From Sipunculus nudus (Eukaryota > Annelida > Sipuncula > Golfingiida > Sipunculidae): DNA of 64,000 nucleotides. Position 1 is the first letter of the stretch; the number at the start of each line of letters is the position of its first letter. The notes below the pieces were generated by a model. The model was not told the DNA's origin. It saw nothing but the letters and a program-made list of their open reading frames with translations, and did no database searches. Shown in pieces: positions 27,362-37,622 of this stretch. The stretch is from positions 16,232,241-16,296,240 of the forward strand of contig CM049318.1 of assembly GCA_026874595.1 (NCBI GenBank). Direction: 5' to 3'. A program made the translations under genes and the position numbers.

Positions 27362-29282
27362 TATACATGATTAATTCAGTTACATGTAATGAACTTGTCA
27401 CAAAGAGTAAGAGAATCATATACATGGAGTATGTGTGATCTCAGTATCAACATCCAATAAATTTTATATGGTGCACTGTGCAATGCGAAGAATATGTTTG
27501 TAAATATCAAAGTGGACAAATAGTAAACATTAATAGTATTGTAAATACTAACCCCCCCCCCCCCTCCAAATGCTTTTATGAATTTACATATTTGTGCGTA
27601 TTAAAATTGAGTGGCCCCTATGAAGGAACCAAAATATCTGCCAGTATTCATAGACAGGCAAAGGGTGAATCTGCTACGTTTCAGAAACAAGTGATTCATG
27701 GGTAATGGTGCTCAGCTGATTTTGACTATGATAGTCATTTTGTAAAATATCAACAAATGGAAAAGGGCTTAGTTCTGAAGTTATATAATCTGCATGTTAG
27801 CATTTGAAATAGCTCAGAGGAAATGCCCCTTGAAACTTTGTCCATGGATTGCTGAACTAAAATTGTGACATGAATCTCAAAACAATTATTAAATTAGCAT
27901 AAAAACATTAACATCTGAATTCTAATCTCAACAAGTTAACTTGGGATACATTGGTTGACATTGGGATATATCCTGAAGTCAACCAGACAGAAAGCAGACT
28001 GACAGAGAGCTGAAGGGCCATTGCTATAAGCATAACTCAGAAGACTCAGGGGAGCATACAGATCATTCTATCATATACAAAGAATTAATATCCCTTGTAC
28101 TAAACTGATATACACCACAACTGTACAATTGTAGGTTAATCCACTTAATCACTCTTATCTTTTTGTTTTCGTGCGATTCTTGTTGTTGCATTAGAGATGT
28201 AAGTCTCAATTCGTTTGCCCACTTCTAGTTTTACTGTGGTAGACACATCAACCCCTCGCCTTCTGATTGTAATTTCCTCCTTGAGGTAGTAGTGTTAAGT
28301 GCATGCTGGAAAAAAAACATATACAATTACCTCTTAATAGTCTACATCTAGGTACTATTTTTAATATAAATATTTGTCCCTCTCTAAGTATTGGTAATTA
28401 TGCATAGCTTTAACCAACTATATATATATGCATGTGGTAGTAAAAAGAAATAATATGTGTCAAATTCACTTAAGGAACAAGACTGATTTAAAGATAAAAC
28501 AGTGAATAAATTGTATATTATTTATAAATTTAGGATATTTATATAATCAAAAATTATATAAATAAAATACAATTCTTATATACTATTGGTTGGTACGTAG
28601 TGGCATGTTTAAATGCCATACTTCAGTCTAACCCCCCCCCCCCACCCAACACACACACGCAGGATATCCTCTAGGTCCTACCGCACGGTCATGCACGTAC
28701 TCATTATGTAAAGATTATCTCATATCTAGCTTACTTAAAAGGAGAAATAAGAGGGTACATACTTACAGTGTTTGTCGGTGTTTCCCTGGACGTTGACTGC
28801 CAATGTAGCACGGTTGGAAGTTCAAGTTCTGAGATGTTCCCTTCGCTTCTCCAAAACATTACACCGTGTAGAACAGAAATGATCTGAGCCTGTCTGGCTT
28901 ATGTAGTCAAAGGGATATTGCAGGTTCAGGTCTTTGTGAAGAAACACTCTGACATTAGAAGTTCCCTGACATGCCATACAGTACAAGGCTGATTGAAAAG
29001 CCAGCCCAAATGTCCAGATAACGGCTGAGCAGGTTCTTATTCAAAATGAAACTGTAAGGCATCCAGTGACAGATCAGAGTGGGACCACATGCTGATAGTG
29101 TCAAGCTTGGGGCTGTCCTGCGCTCTGGACAGAGCCAGTGCAACAGGTCTGCTGATGATATGATTAATGAGGGGGTATATGGTCAGCTGTGTCCAGTAAA
29201 GACCTGACTGAAATATGTCCCCCCCCCCAAGTACTTTTAATGTTTGGTTTTCACTTGTATTTACCAAATAACATTAATATTA

Positions 29283-29287
<5 letters not shown>

Positions 29288-29335
<48 letters not shown>
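29288..29335. repeat. (TA)n microsatellite
   Basis: About 23 TA dinucleotides, embedded in AT-rich sequence that continues to about 29520. Confidence 0.95.
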
Positions 29336-29338
<3 letters not shown>

Positions 29339-29574
29339 ACATTTATTATATACAATATTAATAATTACATAATTTTAATCTATATTTTACTTAAATGAAA
29401 TAATATATTTATATTGTACATAAATATTATATAATACAATTAATTATATATATTATTTTATAAATTATTACATAACTTATTATATATATATTCTTATATA
29501 TATATATTTATGTTTAACATTCGTGTTTGGTTAGCAAGCACAAATAATAAAAACCTGCCTGCCTGCTAACGCCC

Positions 29575-31380
29575 CGCCGAGGTCATCGAGAGTTGGCTGT
29601 TTATTTAGAATTTAAGAGATCGCATGATAAAACTTGCAGTATGCAATAAACCCCTTAACATTTTATTTCAAATAATTCTGGTGGTTCACGGTTTTTTTCT
29701 TTTTCAACCACATGCATGCCAGTGTATGGTGATCCAACAGTGACATCACAGTGTCGTCACAATATAATATATCCCAACATGAGGTCACAGTTAGGTAATA
29801 AAGAGTTCACTCTTACTGTATATATAGATTTTTTAGAGATCGTGAGATCACAGTGAGGTAATCAAGAGCTAACTGTTCTGTTTATTTAGATTGTGCTCAG
29901 ATCATATAAAAAATGTAATATGCAATAAATCTCATTTAATATTATATCACATTATTCTAGTGCTAAATTTCTTTGCCTTTTCAGTCATTTGCGCATGAGT
30001 GTATGGTGACCCCACAGTGACATCACAGTGTGGTCACAATGATGAATCACAACATGAGGTCACAGTGAGGTCATTGAGAGCTCACTATGACTGTTTATTT
30101 AAAGTTGCTAAGACCGCATAAAAATTGTAATATGCAATAAATATCATTTAATATTATATCACATTATTCTAGTGTTTCATTTCTTTGCCTGTTTAGCTAT
30201 ATGCGTGTGAGTTTATGGTGACCTCACAGTGACATCACAGTGTCGTCACAATATGATATATCACAACATAAGGTCACAGTGAGGTCATGGAGAGCTCTCT
30301 GTTCTGTTTATTTAGATTTTACTCAGGTTGTATAAAAAATGTAATATGCAGTAAATCTCATTTAATATTATATCACATTATTCTAGTGCTACATTTCTTT
30401 GCCTTTTTAACCATATGCGCATGTGTGTATGGTGACCTCACAGTGACATCACAGTGTCGTCACAATACAAATTATCACAGCATGAGGTCAAATTGAGGTC
30501 ATCAAGAGCTTACTGTGACTGTTTATTTAAAAATTATTAGACAGAATGAAAAAAATTTGTAGTATGCAATAAAAATCAATTAAGTTTATATCACATTTTT
30601 CTAGTGCTACATTTCTTTGCCTTTTCAGTCATATGCATGTGAGTGTATGGTGACCTCACAGTGACATCACAGTGTGGTCACAATATGATAAATCACAACA
30701 TGAGGTCACAGTGAGGTCATTGAGAGCTCACTATGACTGTTTATTTAAAATTGATAAGACCGCATAAAAAATGTAATCATGCAATAAATCTCATTTAATA
30801 TTATATCACATTATTCTAGTGTTACATTTCTTTGCCTGTTTAGCTATATGTGTGTGGGTGTATGGTGACCTCACAGTGACATCACAGTGTCGTCACAATA
30901 TGATATATCACAACATGAGGTCACAGTGAGGTCATGGAGAGCTCACCGTTATGTTTATTTAGATTTTACTCAGGTCGTATAAAAAATGTAATATGCAGTA
31001 AATCTAATTAAATATTATATCAAATTATTCGAGTGCTATATTTCTTTGCCTTGTTAACCATATGCATGTGTTTGTATGGTGACTTCACAGTGACATCACA
31101 GCGTTGTCACAATATGATATATCACAACATGAGGTCATAGTGAGGTCATCGGGAGCTCACTGTGACTGTTTATTCAGATTTCGATCAGATCGCATAAAAA
31201 TTGTAGTAAGCAATAATACACATTAAATTTTATGACCCAATGTTCTTGTATTACATTCCTTTGCCTTTTAACCATATGAGTGTAAGTGTATGGTGACCTC
31301 ACAGTGACATCACAGTGTCGTCACAATATGATATATCGCAAGATGAGCTCACAGTGAGATCATCAGGATCTCACTGTTGT
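29575..31380 (+). repeat. About 214 bp tandem repeat at the right end of the inserted element
   Basis: The marker TTTCTTTGCCT recurs near 29969, 30181, 30395, 30613, 30827, 31041 and 31258, with an earlier diverged copy near 29695, giving about eight copies of roughly 214 bases. Each unit has an AT-rich half (TTTATTTAGATT, ATGCAATAAAT, TATATCACATTATTCTAG) and a GTGACCTCACAGTGACATCACAGTG half ending in a direct repeat of AGGTCA. Confidence 0.92.
30057..30073 (+). promoter_or_regulatory. Perfect DR5 nuclear-receptor-type site, repeated about every 214 bp
   Basis: AGGTCA-CAGTG-AGGTCA is a direct repeat with a 5-base spacer, the arrangement of classical retinoic acid response elements. Equivalent sites lie near 30271, 30485 (spacer AATTG), 30707, 30920 and 31131 (spacer TAGTG); the oldest copy, near 29773, is broken. 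Motif match only. Confidence 0.4.
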
Positions 31381-31446
31381 GAGCTCACCTTGTGAGTTTT
31401 GTGTGACCTCACAGTGATATCACCGTTAGCTCACATCTTGACTGGG

Positions 31447-34400
31447 ATAGCACCAACACAAATTTTCATGTTTTTTCATCTGCAACGCCCCCTGGCGGCC
31501 ATTTCCAAAATCTGAAAAACCCGTTTCGAGATATTCTTATGTTACATAAAATATCTCAGAATCAGTAAAATTGCTGCAAATTTGAAAAATATCACGAAAT
31601 TCCATGATTTCTCCCCAAAATTGCGTAACCATGGTAACAGCGAAATGAAGCAATTTTGCAGGGTTGGAAGTGGCCATGCAGTGGCAAATAAAACGGGCTA
31701 CAGATTAGGTACCTACGGCTATTTTTGACGAAGGTATGAAGAAAAAACCGTTTTTGAGCTTTTTGGTGACCCTTACCTTGACCCTTGACCGATCATGACC
31801 AAAAACAATAGGCTCCGAGAAGAACCGATTATACACTCTATCTATAAGTTTCAGGACGATTGGTGCAAAATTGTGGCCTGTAGAGCGGGGACATACAGAC
31901 AAACAAACAAACGGAACTGATCAACATACTTGTCGAAATCTCTGATTCCGGCAAGCAATAAACTATAACGCGACAGAAATGGCAAACCGGCCCGCAAAGA
32001 GTGCCTGTGGTCACTTATTTTATACGGCGAACGCTATAATTTTTGCAGTCACGGGAAAGCGTGTCTGACTTTCATACTAAAACGCGTGCATGCATGCGTG
32101 ATGGCATATGTATTTGTGCATGCGGGTTTTAATTTTTACAAAGTTGCTAAAATTTGTGGGGACCGTGTATGATTAAACAAAAGAGGTCATGAGCAGAAAG
32201 GCCATGAAACGCCAATTCATATGGTGTACAGTTTATGTACCTAAAATGTGTAATTTTGGAGATATGGTTAAACAATGATAGTAGGTACGGGGTTGCAGTG
32301 CAGCGCCCCCCAGCGGTAATTTTCCAAAAACTGAAACATTGCTTTCGAGATATTAATGTATGACGTAACATGTATCAGTTTCAAAAGGATGCCTGCATAT
32401 CTGTGGCCTATAGGGCATGTCACCGTGAAATCGCGAAATCTCATTCGACGAGAAACGGTGCGAGATTTTGCAAGATTTTTGGTTGGATCACCGAGAACTC
32501 ACCAAGGGCTACAAGATGCAAAAATTTCGACCTCTCTAGCATAAAAACTGACAGAGTTAGAAGCTGAAAACTGCATATTCTCAAAATTCAAAGGTTTTAC
32601 CCCAAAAATAGAGAAATCTGGCAATAGCGCACTTTGGCACCTATGCGCAAAAATAAGCCCATGGACCCTAGTTTAAGGTGCTGTGATGGAAATGGCCCAA
32701 TGTTTAATAGTTCTGGAGGTATAGCACCAACACAAATTTTCATGTTTTTTCATCTGCAACGCCCCCTGGCGGCCATTTCCAAAATCTGAAAAACCCGTTT
32801 CGAGATATTCTTATGTTACATAAAATATCTCAGAATCAGTAAAATTGCTGCAAATTTGAAAAATATCACGAAATTCCATGATTTCTCCCCAAAATTGCGT
32901 AACCATGGTAACAGCGAAATGAGGCAATTTTGCAGTGCTGGAAGTGGCCATGCAGTGGCAAATAAAACGGGCTACAGATTAGGTGCCTACGGCTATTTTT
33001 GACGAAGGTATGAAGAAAAAACCGTTTTTGAGCTTTTTGGTGACCCTTACCTTGACCCTTGACCGATCATGACCAAAAACAATAGGCTCCGAGAAGAACC
33101 GATTATACACTCTATCTATAAGTTTCAGGACGATTGGTGCAAAATTGTGGCCTGTAGAGCGGGGACATACAGACAAACAAACAAACGGAACTGATCAACA
33201 TACTTGTCGAAATCTCTGATTCCGGCAAGCAATAAACTATAACGCGACAGAAATGGCAAACCGGCCCGCAAAGAGTGCCTGTGGTCACTTATTTTATACG
33301 GCGAACGCTATAATTTTTGCAGTCACGGGAAAGCGTGTCTGTCTTTCATACTAAAACGCGTGCATGCATGCGTGATGGCATATGTATTTGTGCATGCGGG
33401 TTTTAATTTTTACAAAGTTGCTAAAATTTGTGGGGACCGTGTATGATTAAACAAAAGAGGTCATGGGCAGAAAGGCCATGAAACGCCAATTCATATGGTG
33501 TACAGTTTATGTACCTAAAATGTGTAATTTTGGAGATATGGTTAAACAATGATAGTAGGTACGGGGTTGCAGTGCAGCGCCCCCCAGCGGTAATTTTCCA
33601 AAAACTGAAACATTGCTTTCGAGATATTAATGTATGACGTAACATGTATCAGTTTCAAAAGGATGCCTGCATATCTGTGGCCTATAGGGCATGTCACCGT
33701 GAAATCGCGAAATCTCATTCGACGAGAAACGGTGCGAGATTTTGCAAGATTTTTGGTTGGATCACCGAGAACTCACCAAGGGCTACAAGATGCAAAAATT
33801 TCGACCTCTCTAGCATAAAAACTGACAGAGTTAGAAGCTGAAAACTGCATATTCTCAAAATTCAAAGGTTTTACCCCAAAAATAGAGAAATCTGGCAATA
33901 GCGCACTTTGGCACCTATGCGCAAAAATAAGCCCATGGACCCTAGTTTAAGGTGCTGTGATGGAAATGGCCCAATGTTTAATAGTTCTGGAGGTATAGCA
34001 CCAACACAAATTTTCATGTTTTTTCATCTGCAACGCCCCCTGGCGGCCATTTCCAAAATCTGAAAAACCCGTTTCGAGATATTCTTATGTTACATAAAAT
34101 ATCTCAGAATCAGTAAAATTGCTGCAAATTTGAAAAATATCACGAAATTCCATGATTTCTCCCCAAAATTGCGTAACCATGGTAACAGCGAAATGAAGCA
34201 ATTTTGCAGGGTTGGAAGTGGCCATGCAGTGGCAAATAAAACGGGCTACAGATTAGGTGCCTACGGCTATTTTTGACGAAGGTATGAAGAAAAAACCGTT
34301 TTTGAGCTTTTTGGTGACCCTTACCTTGACCCTTGACCGATCATGACCAAAAACAATAGGCTCCGAGAAGAACCGATTATACACTCTATCTATAAGTTTC

Positions 34401-35780
34401 AGGACGATTGGTGCAAAATTGTGGCCTGTAGAGCGGGGACATACAGACAAACAAACAAACGGAACTGATCAACATACTTGTCGAAATCTCTGATTCCGGC
34501 AAGCAATAAACTATAACGCGACAGAAATGGCAAACCGGCCCGCAAAGAGTGCCTGTGGTCACTTATTTTATACGGCGAACGCTATAATTTTTGCAGTCAC
34601 GGGAAAGCGTGTCTGTCTTTCATACTAAAACGCGTGCATGCATGCGTGATGGCATATGTATTTGTGCATGCGGGTTTTAATTTTTACAAAGTTGCTAAAA
34701 TTTGTGGGGACCGTGTATGATTAAACAAAAGAGGTCATGAGCAGAAAGGCCATGAAACGCCAATTCATATGGTGTACAGTTTATGTACCTAAAATGTGTA
34801 ATTTTGGAGATATGGTTAAACAATGATAGTAGGTACGGGGTTGCAGTGCAGCGCCCCCCAGCGGTAATTTTCCAAAAACTGAAACATTGCTTTCGAGATA
34901 TTAATGTATGACGTAACATGTATCAGTTTCAAAAGGATTCCTGCATATCTGTGGCCTATAGGGCATGTCACCGTGAAATCGCGAAATCTCATTCGACGAG
35001 AAACGGTGCGAGATTTTGCAAGATTTTTGGTTGGATCACCGAGAACTCACCAAGGGCTACAAGATGCAAAAATTTCGACCTCTCTAGCATAAAAACTGAC
35101 AGAGTTAGAAGCTGAAAACTGCATATTCTCAAAATTCAAAGGTTTTACCCCAAAAATAGAGAAATCTGGCAATAGCGCACTTTGGCACCTATGCGCAAAA
35201 ATAAGCCCATGGACCCTAGTTTAAGGTGCTGTGATGGAAATGGCCCAATGTTTAATAGTTCTGGAGGTATAGCACCAACACAAATTTTCATGTTTTTTCA
35301 TCTGCAACGCCCCCTGGCGGCCATTTCCAAAATCTGAAAAACCCGTTTCGAGATATTCTTATGTTACATAAAATATCTCAGAATCAGTAAAATTGCTGCA
35401 AATTTGAAAAATATCACGAAATTCCATGATTTCTCCCCAAAATTGCGTAACCATGGTAACAGCGAAATGAGGCAATTTTGCAGTGCTGGAAGTGGCCATG
35501 CAGTGGCAAATAAAACGGGCTACAGATTAGGTGCCTACGGCTATTTTTGACGAAGGTATGAAGAAAAAACCGTTTTTGAGCTTTTTGGTGACCTTGACCT
35601 TGACCCTTGACCGATCATGACCAAAAACAATAGGCTCCGAGAAGAACCGATTATACACTCTATCTATAAGTTTCAGGACGATTGGTGCAAAATTGTGGCC
35701 TGTAGAGCGGGGACATACAGACAAACAAACAAACGGAACTGATCAACATACTTGTCGAAATCTCTGATTCCGGCAAGCAA
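31447..35780 (+). repeat. Megasatellite array B, right part
   Basis: The split unit resumes at ATAGCACC and further units follow with the marker TAAACTATAACGCGAC near 31962, 33236 and 34508. With the left part this makes seven units when the inserted element is removed. The alternating variant pattern continues (GAGCAG with GAGGCAA, GGGCAG with GAAGCAA), but the first half-unit after the insertion carries GAAGCAA where the phase predicts GAGGCAA. The array ends at CCGGCAAGCAA (to 35780). Confidence 0.95.
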
Positions 35781-35848
35781 CAAACAGACAGACATCCGCG
35801 ACTGACCAACCAGCTTGCGAAAATCGAAGATTTCCGGCAAGCAATAAA
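35781..35848 (+). repeat. Single A-type tail closing array B
   Basis: CAAACAGACAGACATCCGCG followed by GACTGACCAACCAGCTTGCG and ending CCGGCAAGCAATAAA is the tail of unit A with no A body. It follows the B tail directly, the mirror situation of the A-tail to B-tail joint at 20916/20917. The unique gene region starts right after it. Confidence 0.9.
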
Positions 35849-35934
35849 TAAGGATGAGTTCTGTTTGTAAGCTCATGTATTTTCCTGTTTAAATAGAAAT
35901 TTATTAAAAAATAATACATACTTTCCCCAAACAG

Positions 35935-37622
35935 GTAGAACTATTGAGGAGGATAAAACCAAACGGAACCAAAGCATAGTAGTTCAAGAAGTGTATTCTG
36001 CCACTGATGGCAAGAAAAGGACCAAATGCCAGGCCTGCGTATTTTGTGGTGACCTTTTCACTAAACTACCACGCCACTGGGAGTCGATGCACAAAAATGA
36101 GTTAGAAGTGCAGAAGTATCTTGCAATGCCAAAGAAAAGTGCTTCAAGAAAAGAGGCTATTGCCTCTCTCACCAACAGAGGAAACTTTTCCCACAACAAT
36201 GAAGTCTTCAAAACAGGCTCTGGAATCTTAATTCCAAAGTACAGAAGTGCAGATGAAGAGGCAGAATCTTTTGTACCTTGTAGGTTTTGCAAGGGACTGT
36301 ATAAGAAGTGTGCACTGTGGAGACACACAAAAGAATGCCCAGTCAAATTAAACGAAGGCAAACCACAGCGAGGCAGGTGTTTGGCAGATGGGAAGGCACT
36401 TATTCCATTCGCATCAGGCACAAGGCAGCTGTTATATGAACATGTTCTGGTGTGGATGCGGGATGATAGCATCAAATTGCAGGTGCAGCATGATCCAATT
36501 ATCACTGAATTCGGGTGTAGGTTGGTAGAGAAACATGGAAGTGACATTTCTCAAAAGCTCCGTGAACTAGGCAGGTTCCTGCAGGTGTACAGGAAATGCA
36601 TCGGAAAGCCTATAGGCATTGAGCATGCTGTGTATGCAGATAACTTTGAAAATGTAATTACAGCTGTGAGAGAAGTTTGTGGTTTTAATTTAGCAGAGAA
36701 CAAATATGAAACACCCTCACTTGCCTTGAAACTTGGGTTTTCCTTGAAAAATTGTGCAAGAATTGTCAAAGGGCATGCCATTGCTGAAATGGACAGTTCT
36801 AAGAAAGAGAAGGTCATGGGCTTTTTAGAACTGTATGAGGATCAGTGGGAGCACCGCATTAGTTGCAGTGCCCGTTCAACATTGTACCAGGCAAAATTCA
36901 ACAGGCCATCCCTACTCCCAACTGTGGAGGATGTTGTATGTTTGAATAAATTCTTGCAAACAAGGGCAGACATACTAACTAAATCAGAAGATTCAGCAAA
37001 GTTTGGGGAATTCCTTCATGTGGTACTCGCAGAACTAATTTGCTTCAATCGCAGGAGGTGTGGCGAAACACAGTTTCTAAAAAAGGAAGAATATCAAAAT
37101 TCCTTAGTTTCATCGAAGACCCCAGACCAAGAGGTGGCTGCAGCCCTTTCCAAATTCGAGCTGAAGCTAGTGAATACCATTCACAGAGTTGAAGTGAGAG
37201 GAAAGAGAGGCAAAAAGGTGCCAATCCTCTTAACAGAAACCATGAAGGGTCATCTCGATCTTGTCTTGAAATATAGAGGAGAACTTGGGATCAAATCCCC
37301 TTACCTGTTCGCTACCTGCTTCCTCTTAGAGGAAATGATTGCTTAAATCAGTTCGCCCATGAGTGTGGAGCGAAGAAACCCGAGCTCCTTACCTCAACAA
37401 AATTGAGGAAGCAACTTGGCACACTGATGCAGGTTTTAAATCTAAGTGAAAATGAGCAAGACATTGTGGCTTCGTTTATGGGGCATGATATAAGGGTCCA
37501 TAGGGAATACTACCGCCTCAGTGATGATACCCTACAAGCAGCCAAGGTTACCAAAGTCCTCCATGCCCTAAATTCTGGGGGTATGACAGTTTCACCAGAG
37601 GATGTGAACGTTGATGAAAATG
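35935..37622 (+). CDS. Main exon: zinc fingers and tyrosine-recombinase core (frameshifted)
   Basis: It opens after a pyrimidine-rich acceptor (CTTTCCCCAAACAG, to 35934); the frame is already open upstream of the GTG at 35991. Numbered from 35991, finger 1 is C16-x2-C19-x9-H29-x4-H34 and finger 2 is C97-x2-C100-x11-H112-x3-C116. The catalytic core shows NRRRCGE with the RxxE arginine at about residue 356, then a VRGKRGKKVP hairpin with the likely catalytic lysine near 405. The frame then shifts by one base near 37330. In the new frame come KLRKQ (second arginine, 37406-37408), GHD (histidine 37484-37486) and the tyrosines at 37508-37513 in HREYYRL. The usual HxxR motif is TxxLR-like here. The exon ends at a GTAAGA donor (37623). 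Read-through would stop at 37678. Confidence 0.85.

Larger units (their letters stand above)
26380..29570. other. Interior of the inserted element, AT-rich, no gene recognised
   Basis: AT-rich sequence with poly-C runs near 26527, 27551, 28631 and 29220, a (TA)n(TG)n tract at about 27297-27361 and a (TA)n tract at about 29288-29335. A less AT-rich stretch at about 28770-29220 has short minus-strand frames of 76 and 62 residues with no recognisable domain. No exon structure could be supported. Confidence 0.6.
25553..31446. mobile_element. 5.9 kb non-autonomous TIR element splitting a B unit
   Basis: The left end starts CCCAGTCAAGA and the right end finishes TCTTGACTGGG, an 11 bp perfect terminal inverted repeat. 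The intact B sequence GGAGGTATAGCACC is split so that AT is present on both sides (25551-25552 and 31447-31448), consistent with a 2 bp AT target duplication. Removing the element restores the unit exactly. Both ends are dense in short GTCACAGTGA-type repeats. No transposase-like reading frame is visible; the longest frames are translations of the repeats. A 2 bp AT duplication is known for ISL2EU-type transposons, but this assignment is only suggestive. The element is probably mobilised in trans or dead. Confidence 0.75.

Noticed and set aside
28955-29267. Minus-strand frames at 28955-29267 as a transposase remnant of the inserted element.
   Set aside because: Short, no catalytic motif recognisable, and no supporting splice structure.
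35984-36547. 187-residue minus-strand frame opposite the recombinase exon.
   Set aside because: Shadow of the coding strand; the + frame has zinc fingers and recombinase motifs.
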